From JAFGPJ01 sp964439135 (GTDB lineage Bacteria > Planctomycetota > Phycisphaerae > Sedimentisphaerales > Anaerobacaceae): a DNA stretch of 24,533 nucleotides. Made by a program: the position numbers and the translations under genes. Location of the stretch: assembly GCA_964439135.1 (NCBI GenBank), contig CAYTNN010000048.1, positions 1 through 24,533 of the forward strand, written 5' to 3'. The notes under the pieces are model-generated. The model was not told the origin of the DNA. It saw only the letters and a list, made by a program, of their open reading frames with translations, and ran no database searches. Shown in pieces: positions 7,814 through 16,189 of this stretch. Each line of letters opens with the position of its first letter. The first letter of the stretch is position 1.

Positions 7814-8021
7814 AGGAGAAAAGTCAGGTCCGATAACAGAGTTTTTTCTGACAAGTACACAGTTTGGTGAAGATTGAATGTCGCTTGTTTGAAAGTCGTT
7901 TGAGGCAGGCACAAACAGGCGCGGAAGGTTTATGCCTGTCACAAACTATGAGTGTTTTGGCTTGTTGCTAAAACAAATGTTTACGCTTCTTTTATTAAAG
8001 TAAGAAAAAAGGAGAAAGATT

Positions 8022-10598
8022 ATGTGTAAGAAATTATTTCTTTTAACATCTTTTGTGCTGGTGTTTGGCCTGGTGGTCAATGCCAACGGCCAGGTTTTGC
8101 AGGAGGTCTGGGAAAATATTGGCGGAACGGCCGTCAGTGACCTTACGGGCAACGCTGCTTACCCGGATAATCCTTCATGGGCCGCTTTGATCACGGATAT
8201 GAAGGTAACCGATTTTGCCGACAACTTCGGCAGCCGGTTAAGCGGTTATCTCAATCCGGCGACTTCGGGTGACTACACGTTCTGGATTGCTGCTGACGAC
8301 GGCTGTGCGCTCTTTTTGAGCACCGACGACGATCCGGCCAACGCTCTGCAGATCTGCGGTCACAATAGTTGGACCGGCATAGACGATTTCGACAGTATGC
8401 CAGAGCAGATGTCAGAGCCTGTCGCTCTCGAAGCCGGCGGGAAATACTACATCGCGGCGCTGTACAAAGAAGGCGGCGGTGGAGACAACTGTTCAGTGGC
8501 CTGGCAAGGTCCTGACAGCCCGGACAGGGCAATCCTTGGCGGCGCTTTTGTGTCACCGGCCGCAATCCCTGAAAGCCTGAGGAAAGCTCAGAACCCGGTC
8601 CCGGCAGACGGCGCAGTGGATGTCGATGCTGTGACGTTAGAGTGGGGATCAGGTTACGAGGCAGTCTCTAGCGTCGTATATCTGGACGGGGAATTGCTTG
8701 CTGAGACAGATCAGACCTTCGTAGCGGCAGACCTGGCCCCGGGTACGGCCTACACCTGGCGAGTCGATCAAGTCCAGCCGGATGATAGTGTAAAAGAGGG
8801 TAACACATGGAGCTTCACAACGTTACCTCTTGAGGCCCATTTCCCGATCCCGGCGGACGCTGCCGAGAACGTACCATCCCCAGTTACGCTGCGTTGGACG
8901 ACCGGCAAGAATACTATCATTAATGATGTATACTTCGGCGCCGACGAAGCGCTTGTAGCAGCACGCGACCCGAGTACGTTCAAAGGCAAATTGATGACTG
9001 CATCGTACGCTGCCGGCGAGCTGGAACTGTTTTCGACCTACTACTGGGCAGTCGATGAGTTTACACCCGGTGGTACGATTGCCGGTCCGGTCTGGAGCTT
9101 ATCCACGGAAAAATACATTTCACTGCTGGACGGATCGCAAACGCTGAGTTATGACAACACTGCTGAGCCTTATGTTTCTGAGCTGGCTTTGGATGCCGCT
9201 GGTGACCTGACGGCCGAAGGCGTTGTTTCGGACATAACCTTAAGCTTCCAGGGTATGGGTAGCAATCTCAGCATCGATGAAGCAACCGGTACCTATGAGA
9301 TCACCGGTGAAGGCGCCGACATCTGGGGCGGCACCGATGCGTTCCATTACGTGTATATGAGTCTGACCGGCGACGGTGAGATTTCGGCACGCGTAGTCAG
9401 TAACGGCACCGGCTCGAATACCTGGGCCAAGGGTGGCGTAATGATCCGTGAGTCGACTGATCCGACCTCCGCGCAAATGCTGATGGGAATGACAGGTGGC
9501 GAAGGCGGCGGTATTGCCTTCCAGGGCCGTTCAGAGACGGGCTCCGGTACCTCCACCAGCTTCCATGGTGATGTTATTGCAGAACCGCCTTATTGGCTAA
9601 AACTAACCCGCGAAGGTAATGCAATTGCAGCTTACGCTTCTGCCGATGGTGAGACATGGGATCTATTCTCTGATGCATCACCGGACGGCGCTCATACGAA
9701 TCCCATGGACGTCGCGTTCCCGGATACGGTCCTTATCGGTCTGTTTGTGACTTCACATCAAGACGGTGAGAACCGCACGTACACGTTCGACAATGTGGAT
9801 ATTCAAGGTGACGCGGATGGTGTTATTGTCTCTGAAGATATTGACTCAGCCAGCGGCAACACCGCCGATCCGATTTACGTGGCGCTCGAAGATGCTGCCG
9901 GTAACGTTGCTGTTGTAGCTCATCCGTATGCTGCGGCCACACAGATTACTGTGAACAGGCCGTGGGCGATTTCGCTGGACGAATTCGTCGGCGTGGATCC
10001 GACCGCAGCCGCGAAGCTGTACATTGGCGTAGGTGATGGAGAAGCCGGTGGTGCCGGTGCAATCACCGTTTCCGACGTCCGTGTCGTCGAGCCCATTATT
10101 GGTATGACTGATGTAACGGCGATTGGTGATATCGTACAGGGCGTTCCCAACGATGGACTTATGGATGGCGATGATTTCGGTTGGCCTGGTGGCGAAACAC
10201 CGAACCTGGCTATCGATGACAACACCGGCACGAAGTTCCTGCACTTCAAAGGTGAGGACGAACCCACCGGTATCAGGATTACACCATTGAATGGCGCTAC
10301 TGTTGTTACAGGATTGACTTTCACCACGGCAAATGACTCTCCAGAGCGTGATCCGGTTGCATATGCGCTCTATGGTTCTAATAATGGCATTGATGGGCCA
10401 TACGAGTTGATCGCCTGTGGCGATATCGTCGATTTCGACCAGGAAGTTGCATGTGAGCGCTTCACAATGAACGCAACACCGATTACGTTTGATAATGACG
10501 TAGCATACGAGAATTATCAAATTCTATTCCTGGACATTCGAGACTCGGGATCTTCGAATAGTATGCAGATCGCCGAAATAGAACTGCTTAGCGATTAA
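8022..10598 (+). CDS. Secreted multidomain protein: PA14, Ig-like repeats, ConA-like and discoidin-like domains
   Basis: An exported 858-residue protein, probably cell-surface or extracellular and carbohydrate-binding, with no evident catalytic domain. The signal peptide covers about residues 1-23 (ends VNANG-Q). A PA14-like domain follows (about 40-180: LSGYLNPATSGDYTFWI, ADDGCALFLSTDD, and NCSVAWQGPD near its end). Two Ig/Fn3-like repeats (about 188-268 and 270-365) have the NPVPADGAVDV and AYTWRVDQV style common in planctomycete surface proteins. A ConA-like/DUF1349-type sandwich (about 420-590; VYMSLTGDGEISARV, AKGGVMIRES) is followed by a domain with IYVALEDAAGNVAVVAHP (about 600-690) and a C-terminal discoidin-like domain (about 692-858; AYALYGSNNG, IAEIELLSD). 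Start ATG 8022 has AGGAG seven bases upstream. The gene stands alone and ends at a strong terminator. Confidence 0.88.
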   Translation: MCKKLFLLTSFVLVFGLVVNANGQVLQEVWENIGGTAVSDLTGNAAYPDNPSWAALITDMKVTDFADNFGSRLSGYLNPATSGDYTFWIAADDGCALFLSTDDDPANALQICGHNSWTGIDDFDSMPEQMSEPVALEAGGKYYIAALYKEGGGGDNCSVAWQGPDSPDRAILGGAFVSPAAIPESLRKAQNPVPADGAVDVDAVTLEWGSGYEAVSSVVYLDGELLAETDQTFVAADLAPGTAYTWRVDQVQPDDSVKEGNTWSFTTLPLEAHFPIPADAAENVPSPVTLRWTTGKNTIINDVYFGADEALVAARDPSTFKGKLMTASYAAGELELFSTYYWAVDEFTPGGTIAGPVWSLSTEKYISLLDGSQTLSYDNTAEPYVSELALDAAGDLTAEGVVSDITLSFQGMGSNLSIDEATGTYEITGEGADIWGGTDAFHYVYMSLTGDGEISARVVSNGTGSNTWAKGGVMIRESTDPTSAQMLMGMTGGEGGGIAFQGRSETGSGTSTSFHGDVIAEPPYWLKLTREGNAIAAYASADGETWDLFSDASPDGAHTNPMDVAFPDTVLIGLFVTSHQDGENRTYTFDNVDIQGDADGVIVSEDIDSASGNTADPIYVALEDAAGNVAVVAHPYAAATQITVNRPWAISLDEFVGVDPTAAAKLYIGVGDGEAGGAGAITVSDVRVVEPIIGMTDVTAIGDIVQGVPNDGLMDGDDFGWPGGETPNLAIDDNTGTKFLHFKGEDEPTGIRITPLNGATVVTGLTFTTANDSPERDPVAYALYGSNNGIDGPYELIACGDIVDFDQEVACERFTMNATPITFDNDVAYENYQILFLDIRDSGSSNSMQIAEIELLSD

Positions 10599-10617
10599 AG
10601 TGAAAGGCTAAATGGTC

Positions 10618-10633
10618 TCCCGCTTTCGCGGGA
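10618..10633. repeat. Palindromic repeat unit TCCCGCTTTCGCGGGA
   Basis: Perfect 6-bp inverted repeat around TTTC, 20 bp after the PA14 gene. The core matches the widespread short interspersed palindromes of the ATTCCC-N8-GGGAAT type (dRS3-like in Neisseria; similar units in many environmental genomes). A degenerate copy lies at 19825-19844. It could also strengthen transcription termination here. Confidence 0.5.
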
Positions 10634-10657
10634 TTGGCGATAGTATTTGTATTACTC

Positions 10658-10702
10658 CGGGGCCTACACTGATCAATTCGGTGTAGGCCCCGATTGTTTT
10701 TG
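10658..10702 (+). terminator. Strong intrinsic terminator after the PA14 gene
   Basis: GGGGCCTACAC (10659-10669) pairs perfectly with GTGTAGGCCCC (10681-10691), and C10658-G10692 extends it to a 12-bp stem. The loop has 11 bases and the tail reads ATTGTTTTTG. The tail is T-rich only on the plus strand, so it ends the PA14 transcript. Confidence 0.8.
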
Positions 10703-11032
10703 TAATTCGTCGATGACAGTCAAGTCGTCGTCGCACACCTTGACGCTCGCCCACACCATTTCGATTGGTCTGGATGTCTCGCAGATATGGCGTTTAAGCC
10801 TGCGTGCCCCCGTCAGAAACGATAACCGGTTGACAGGTTACAGTTGATTTGCTAATCTCGTTTTGTCTGCAAGCTCAGCAGAGTTACCAAGAGATGTATA
10901 TCAAATGTTCTGAGCATTGAGAAAAACTGAATTTACGAAATTTCAGAATGGCTGCCATCGAATGCGCTCGTGTGATTAAATTGAACGGATATACCACCTC
11001 CATCGAGAAACCGGGCAGGAAAGATACGATAC
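10703..11032 (+). other. Intergenic region before the SGNH-TPR gene
   Basis: 330 bp without a recognisable gene. It holds one good promoter candidate (10830-10858) and an imperfect inverted repeat CTGAATTT-ACG-AAATTTCAG (about 10928-10947). The remaining sequence shows no coding character or known RNA. Confidence 0.5.
10830..10858 (+). promoter_or_regulatory. Sigma70-type promoter of the SGNH-TPR gene
   Basis: TTGACA (10830-10835, perfect -35), a 17-base spacer, and TAATCT (10853-10858), which keeps the three most conserved -10 bases. It implies a leader of about 170 bases. Confidence 0.45.
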
Positions 11033-13324
11033 ATGTCGCGCAAAGGCAATAAGAAAAAAAGTAGAAGACCGTCGTCATACAATAAAAAAGAAACGTCCCG
11101 CCGGTCGAAAGTCGGGCGGCCCAGACGGAAGGAAGACCGGAGTCCTTCCGGATCTGCGAGCGCGGATAAGCAAAAGGGCGCCATTAAGCCACAGGCGATG
11201 AAAATAAGCGGTCGGCGTTTATTGATGTTTCGCGCTATTGCGGTGTTCGTTGTCCCGGCGCTGTTGATTCTGCTATTGGAGCTTGGGTTGCGGTTAGCCG
11301 GTTATGGCTATCGTCCGGAGGCGATAGTCAAATGTCAGGTGGACGGCAGGGAAGTCTGTTGTGACAATTCAAGGTTCGGATGGCGTTTTTTTCCTAAGAA
11401 CATTGCTCGCGAATTTACGCCGTTCACTTTTGTCGAGGACAAGGCCGACAATACCTGCCGAATTTTTGTGCTGGGCGCATCTGCCACCCAGGGCGTGCCG
11501 AATCCTGCATTCAGTTTTGGGCGGATTATGAAGGTAATGCTGCGAGAGGCGTATCCCGAAGTCAATTTTGAAGTTATTGTTATAGCAATGGCGGCAATTA
11601 ATTCGCACGTGGTCCTGGAGGTCGCCAAAGATTGCGCTCAGCATCAGCCCGATATGTTCGTTGTTTACTTAGGCAACAATGAAGTTGTAGGTCCCTACGG
11701 TGCCGGTACGGTCTTTTCGTCGTTTTCTCGCAATTTATCTCTGATTCACGCCGGGATTGCGATTAAAGGTACGAGACTGGGCCAGTTGCTGACAAATCTG
11801 TTGGAATCGATGAGGGCGGATAAGGACAGACTGCAAGTTTGGCGGGGTATGGAGATGAATGTGGACAGGCAGGTGCCGCTCAATGATGTTAGACTTCAAA
11901 CCGTTTACGGGCATTTTCAAAAGAATCTCGAAGATATTGTTCGCGTGGGATGCAAAGCCGGAGCGAAAGTAATTTTGTGTACGGTTGGAAGCAATCTCAA
12001 AAATAATCCCCCCTTCAGCTCTCTGCATCCCGCTGATTTGTCCCCAGCAGACAGCGAGAGGTGGCAGGCCGCTTATCAGGAAGGTATAAACCACGAGACG
12101 GCTGGAGATTATAGTAAGGCAGTGGAATCCTGCATAGCTGCTGCCGAGATCGATGATGGCTACGCTGACTTGCAGTATCGGCTTGGGAAATATTATTGGG
12201 CCGTTGCCGACTATGAAAAGGCTCGGGAAAGATATATTCAGGCACGGGATATGGACACGCTTCGGTTTCGTGCTGATAGTCGAACAAATCAGATCATTCG
12301 CGATGTTGTCCGCAACGACAATACCAAAGGTCTCTACCTGGTTGATGCAGTCAAAATGTTTGATCAGAACAGTCCCCATGCAATCCCCGGCGAGGAGCTT
12401 TTTCATGAACATGTGCATCTGAACTTTCATGGCAATTATCTCCTGGCAAAGACGGTCTTCGAGCAGGTCGACAAGATTTTGCCCAATCGCCTGGGTAATC
12501 CCTGTCGAGCCGGACGCCCTTTTGTGACTGAAATAGAGTGTGCCCGTCACCTGGCCTATACAGATTGGGATCGACACAAGATCGTTGATGAGGTGGTCAA
12601 CGGCTTTCTCAAGAAACCACCGTTCACCAATCAGCTATACCACGACGAGCGGGTTAAAGAGATGGAACAAAATTTGACAGCCCTGAAAGTCTCATTGACT
12701 CCCGATGCTCTTGAGGAAGTGGCGGCACAATTTCGCGGTGCAATTGAGCAGGACAGCAACGATTGGATATTGCGTGATAGATACGCCTTGATGTTGTTAG
12801 AAGACATTAAGGATCCCGGGTCGGCCCTTGAACAGTATCGACTTGTGGCCAAAGCTTTGCCGCATTCTTATTTAGGGCATCACAATGTGGGTACGGCGAT
12901 GTTTAAGCTTGGTGATCTTGAGGGGGGCATTGTGCAATACGAAAAGGCAATCCGAATCAAGCCAACTTATGGCTATGCTCATTACCTGTTGGCCTCGGCG
13001 TATCAGAAAAAAGATGATCTCGACAAAGCGATAGAGCACTACTCCGAGGCGATACGCTGGCAGCCGAACCTGGTGCCGGCATATAACAATTTGGCGGAGA
13101 TACGGATGCACCGGCAGGAGGTTGACAAGGCGATTGAGGTATGTCGAAGAGGATTGCGTTTCTCGCCCGACAGCGCGCTACTGCACTGCAACCTGGGAGT
13201 CCTTTTGAACCAGCAAAATCGCAGAGATGAGGGCATTGAGGAGATACGAAAAGCTTCGGAATTGGACCCAAATTCGGTCCGAATAAGGAAAATACTTCAG
13301 GCCGTGTCGCGCGGTGGCCGGTGA
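11033..13324 (+). CDS. Membrane-anchored SGNH hydrolase with TPR repeats
   Basis: 763 residues. A Lys/Arg-rich cytoplasmic tail (1-60) leads to one membrane helix (about 65-89), with the rest likely outside the cytoplasm. SGNH/GDSL blocks can be seen: GASAT with nucleophile Ser150, Asn190 in a block-II-like segment, GNNE with Asn216, and EHVHLNFHGN with His462. TPR-like helices interrupt the hydrolase fold (about 345-410), and at least four more TPRs form the C-terminus (about 600-755; GDLEGGIVQYEKAIRIKP, DLDKAIEHYSEAIRWQP). Related SGNH-TPR proteins are frequent in Planctomycetota, and SGNH enzymes of this anchoring style often act on acyl groups of exported polysaccharides; substrate here is unknown. 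The position three before His462, normally Asp, is Glu459. The next gene starts 98 bp later (ATG 13423) and may be co-transcribed. Confidence 0.8.
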   Translation: MSRKGNKKKSRRPSSYNKKETSRRSKVGRPRRKEDRSPSGSASADKQKGAIKPQAMKISGRRLLMFRAIAVFVVPALLILLLELGLRLAGYGYRPEAIVKCQVDGREVCCDNSRFGWRFFPKNIAREFTPFTFVEDKADNTCRIFVLGASATQGVPNPAFSFGRIMKVMLREAYPEVNFEVIVIAMAAINSHVVLEVAKDCAQHQPDMFVVYLGNNEVVGPYGAGTVFSSFSRNLSLIHAGIAIKGTRLGQLLTNLLESMRADKDRLQVWRGMEMNVDRQVPLNDVRLQTVYGHFQKNLEDIVRVGCKAGAKVILCTVGSNLKNNPPFSSLHPADLSPADSERWQAAYQEGINHETAGDYSKAVESCIAAAEIDDGYADLQYRLGKYYWAVADYEKARERYIQARDMDTLRFRADSRTNQIIRDVVRNDNTKGLYLVDAVKMFDQNSPHAIPGEELFHEHVHLNFHGNYLLAKTVFEQVDKILPNRLGNPCRAGRPFVTEIECARHLAYTDWDRHKIVDEVVNGFLKKPPFTNQLYHDERVKEMEQNLTALKVSLTPDALEEVAAQFRGAIEQDSNDWILRDRYALMLLEDIKDPGSALEQYRLVAKALPHSYLGHHNVGTAMFKLGDLEGGIVQYEKAIRIKPTYGYAHYLLASAYQKKDDLDKAIEHYSEAIRWQPNLVPAYNNLAEIRMHRQEVDKAIEVCRRGLRFSPDSALLHCNLGVLLNQQNRRDEGIEEIRKASELDPNSVRIRKILQAVSRGGR

Positions 13325-13385
13325 AATGTCAGTTGCATCTGGAGATGGTGGATAGTATAATAAGCAATAATGAAATAAATGTATC

Positions 13386-13415
13386 AAAGGAGGTTGAGGC
13401 CGGAATATTTGGAGG
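13386..13415 (+). promoter_or_regulatory. Two Shine-Dalgarno sequences before the DUF362 gene
   Basis: AAAGGAGGTTGA at 13386-13397 is a near-perfect anti-SD match but has no start codon at a useful distance. A second site, GGAGG at 13411-13415, is seven bases from ATG 13423. The second site fixes the start; the first may act as a standby ribosome site. Confidence 0.55.
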
Positions 13416-13422
13416 CGTGAAT

Positions 13423-16068
13423 ATGCTCCCGGGAAAATCAAAATCCGTTTCACCCGTTTCTAAAAACACACGAATCGGCGGGCATCCCGCTCGAACAACC
13501 CGAACGTGCCTAAAAACAGGCAGACCTATTAAGAGCGGCAGAAAGTACCGCTGGTTAATGTGGGTGTTTCCCATTTTGGGGCTTTTCTCGCTGATCTGGT
13601 TTTTAATCCGCGTGATACCGAAACCCTCCCGGGCGACATATCCCTGCCAGCGTTTTGCGGCACCGTTCGCCGGCGGTTTTGTGATTTGGATTGCGGGATT
13701 GATTGGCTCAGCTATAGCGTATCGCAGAGCAAAGCAATTCCTCCATCAATCCCGGTATATCGTCGCGGGGATGTGTATCGTCGTCAGCGTGATGGCCTTA
13801 TGGTTCTCTGTGAGCATTACCGGCCGGGCCCCCGCACAAGCGGCATTCACGCCAACCGAGCCTCCGAACAGCCCTATGGGCGTAGCAAAAGGAATCAATC
13901 CCGGACGCGTTGTTTGGACCCACGAACCGGCCGCAACAAGCTGGGACGGCAGCACGGGCGCGTGGTGGGACGATGATAACACCGATCAGCAGGCGGTTGA
14001 TTACATGGTCTCAAAGACCATCCAGACGCTGACGGCCGAATCGAGCGACGAACAGGCATGGAACGCTCTTTTCAGGCACTTTAACCGAACCAGAGGCCTC
14101 GGAGATGCCGGCTACCGGCCTGCGGAGAAAATCGCCATCAAAATCAATATGAACCAGGAGAACAGCAGCGGCGGAAACTGGTCGTCGTCTATGGGAACTC
14201 CGAGCCCTCACGTGATTTACTCGCTCCTGAAGCAGCTCGTAAATGTCGTCGGTGTGCCCGGCTCGGCGATTACGATTTACGACGCCTCAAGATATATTGG
14301 CAATCCGATTTACGATAAGATCCGAAGCGATCCCGATCCCGATTTCCAGAATATAAACTTCGTTGTAAAAACCAGTCTTGCCCGCAACGGGCGCATCGCA
14401 GCAAGCCACGACACCGCCAACCCGCTGTATACGCGTGCCGGAACCGCCTACCTGCCCCGATGCGTTACCGAAGCCGACTACCTGATCAATATGGCCCTGC
14501 TCAGGCCTCATACGCTTTACGGCATCACATTGTCGGCCAAGAACCACTTCGGGTCGGTCTATTTTCCGTCCGGAGGCGGCTGGACGCCTGAACCTTTGCA
14601 CAATCACGGCGGCCGAAGCAATAATATGAACACCTATAACTGCCTGGTCAACCTGAACGGCCATCGGCATCTTTCCGGCAAGACTCTGCTGTACTTCATC
14701 GACGGACTATACCCCGCCGTGCATCAGAGCGGCAATGTAATCAAATGGGAATCTTTCGGTAACGACTGGTGCTCCAGCATATTCGCCTCGCAGGACCCGG
14801 TGGCCATCGATTCTGTCGGACTCGATTTCATGCGAAACGAGCCTCGCTGCACGGAGGTGACAGGCAATCCGGAGAATTACCTGCACGAGGCGGCCCAGGC
14901 GGATAATCCGCCTTCCGGCACAGTATATGATCCGGAAGGCGATGGAACGCCGCTGGCGAGCCTGGGCGTCCACGAGCACTGGAACAATCCCGTCGATAAG
15001 AAGTACTCCCGCAACCTGGGAACAGGCGATGGTATCGAACTGGTAACTCCATCTTTCGCTACCGCCGACGGGCCAATCGAGAACACTACGAGCGGCACTA
15101 AATACGACCTTATACGACACGCCATAAGCGAAGCAGAACCCGGCGACGAAATCGTAATCAGCGAAGGCGTTTATCACGAAAACATTAATTTCAGCGGTAA
15201 GAACATAACGCTCAGCTCGATTGATCCCGGCAACCCGGCGGTAGTAGCCGGCACCGTACTGGCCGGCAGCGCCGGCCCGGTCGTCACTTTCGCGAGCGGC
15301 GAAGATGAAGGTTGTGTGCTTGCCGGCTTTACCATTTCCGGCCCGGGAGCGGCGGTTTACTGCTCGGGAGCATCGCCTGCAATCTCCGGCTGCCGTATCG
15401 AAAATAACGGGGCCGGCGGAATCGAGCTGCGCGAAGGCAGCAATCCGGCAATAACAAACTGCGAAATCAACTCCAACGCCGGCTCCGGCATAGAAATGCA
15501 GGCCAAACAGAGCGGGCGGATGACCATCTACAACCGCCCCGTAATCGGCAACTGCATCATCGCCGGCAATTTCCAGTCCGGCATCTCAGGCGGCATCCCC
15601 ACAATCACTAACTGCACGATTGTCGCTAATTCAGGCGGTGGCATTTCCGGCTCCTGCCCGACGGTTATGAATTCCATCGTCTATTACAACAATACCGGTA
15701 GCGATGCCGTCCAGATAGACAGCGATGCCGACACGGTCAGTTACTCCGATGTTCAGGGCGGCTGGCCGGGTCAGGGCAACATTGACGCGGCTCCCTGTTT
15801 CGCAGAGCCCGGATTCTGGAACTTGGGCGGAACGCTTGACGATGTGAGCGATGATTTCTGGGTTACTGGAGATTACCACTTGCGCTCGCAGGCGGGTCGA
15901 TGGCACGCCGGCAGTCAGAGCTGGCTGCTGGATATGTTTACAAGCCCGTGTATTGATACTGGAAATCCCGATTCGGACTGGACTGCCGAATTACCGCCAA
16001 ACGGAGATCGCATCAACATGGGCGCCTACGCCGGCACGCCCCAGGCAAGCATGTCCTTCAGCCGGTAG
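13423..16068 (+). CDS. Membrane-anchored DUF362 protein fused to a parallel beta-helix
   Basis: 881 residues from ATG 13423, chosen because GGAGG lies seven bases upstream; a GTG at 13321 overlapping the previous stop is in frame but has no ribosome site. Three membrane helices (about 44-65, 77-100, 112-133) precede an outward-facing region. A DUF362-like domain (about 235-476) has IAIKINMNQEN, GVPGSAITIYDAS, ADYLINMALLR, TLSAKNHFGSVYF and ASQDPVAIDSVGLDFM. A parallel beta-helix follows from about residue 554 (RHAISEAEPGDEIVISEGVY, then rungs such as AISGCRIENN and AITNCEINSN). The last 72 residues (15850-16065) repeat the DDFWVxGDYH...QASMS module of the beta-helix protein at 187-2495. DUF362 has no established extracytoplasmic role and lacks a visible ferredoxin Cys cluster here, so function is unknown. 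Confidence 0.82.
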   Translation: MLPGKSKSVSPVSKNTRIGGHPARTTRTCLKTGRPIKSGRKYRWLMWVFPILGLFSLIWFLIRVIPKPSRATYPCQRFAAPFAGGFVIWIAGLIGSAIAYRRAKQFLHQSRYIVAGMCIVVSVMALWFSVSITGRAPAQAAFTPTEPPNSPMGVAKGINPGRVVWTHEPAATSWDGSTGAWWDDDNTDQQAVDYMVSKTIQTLTAESSDEQAWNALFRHFNRTRGLGDAGYRPAEKIAIKINMNQENSSGGNWSSSMGTPSPHVIYSLLKQLVNVVGVPGSAITIYDASRYIGNPIYDKIRSDPDPDFQNINFVVKTSLARNGRIAASHDTANPLYTRAGTAYLPRCVTEADYLINMALLRPHTLYGITLSAKNHFGSVYFPSGGGWTPEPLHNHGGRSNNMNTYNCLVNLNGHRHLSGKTLLYFIDGLYPAVHQSGNVIKWESFGNDWCSSIFASQDPVAIDSVGLDFMRNEPRCTEVTGNPENYLHEAAQADNPPSGTVYDPEGDGTPLASLGVHEHWNNPVDKKYSRNLGTGDGIELVTPSFATADGPIENTTSGTKYDLIRHAISEAEPGDEIVISEGVYHENINFSGKNITLSSIDPGNPAVVAGTVLAGSAGPVVTFASGEDEGCVLAGFTISGPGAAVYCSGASPAISGCRIENNGAGGIELREGSNPAITNCEINSNAGSGIEMQAKQSGRMTIYNRPVIGNCIIAGNFQSGISGGIPTITNCTIVANSGGGISGSCPTVMNSIVYYNNTGSDAVQIDSDADTVSYSDVQGGWPGQGNIDAAPCFAEPGFWNLGGTLDDVSDDFWVTGDYHLRSQAGRWHAGSQSWLLDMFTSPCIDTGNPDSDWTAELPPNGDRINMGAYAGTPQASMSFSR

Positions 16069-16085
16069 GGTGTGCATCGCACACC
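16069..16085 (+). other. Stem-loop immediately after the DUF362 stop codon
   Basis: GGTGTGC-ATC-GCACACC, a perfect 7-bp stem starting one base after TAG. The following ATTTATTGG is only weakly T-rich, so it may be a poor terminator or a 3'-end stabilising hairpin. Confidence 0.45.
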
Positions 16086-16189
16086 ATTTATTGGCTCAAC
16101 TCCAAATATCCGTTAAAATTCTCACAAAAAAATCCGAAAATTGTGTATGAACCCGGCGTCTCAAGTATCTATATATACATAGAAACGAT

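Larger units (their letters stand above)
7421..8021 (+). other. 600-bp gene-free stretch, possible long structured leader
   Basis: No convincing gene. Contents in order: a candidate promoter (TTGACG-18-TACAAA, 7596-7625); hairpin CCACCTAA-GGCGTA-TTAGGTGG (7700-7721); perfect palindrome CTTCCACGTGGAAG (7800-7813); a pair of AAGTCAGGT copies (7636-7644 and 7821-7829); a GTCAG...CTGAC stem (7823-7852); and an AGGCA...TGCCT pair in the last 130 bases. A strong AAGGAG ribosome site precedes the gene at 8022. This is compatible with a roughly 390-base structured 5' leader for the PA14 protein, or with a separate small RNA. No known riboswitch, tRNA, tmRNA, SRP or RNase P signature was found. Confidence 0.45.

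Noticed and set aside
7421..8021. SRP RNA, RNase P RNA or tmRNA in the long gap
   Set aside because: CAGGTCCGATAACAG is only loosely like the SRP tetraloop region, and GAGGAGAAAAGTC only loosely like RNase P P4. None of the other universal elements is present.
16141..16189. ECF autoregulatory promoter before the sigma gene
   Set aside because: A GAACC is present, but no GTC/CGTC -10 lies 16-17 bases downstream; GTATCTAT is at the wrong distance.
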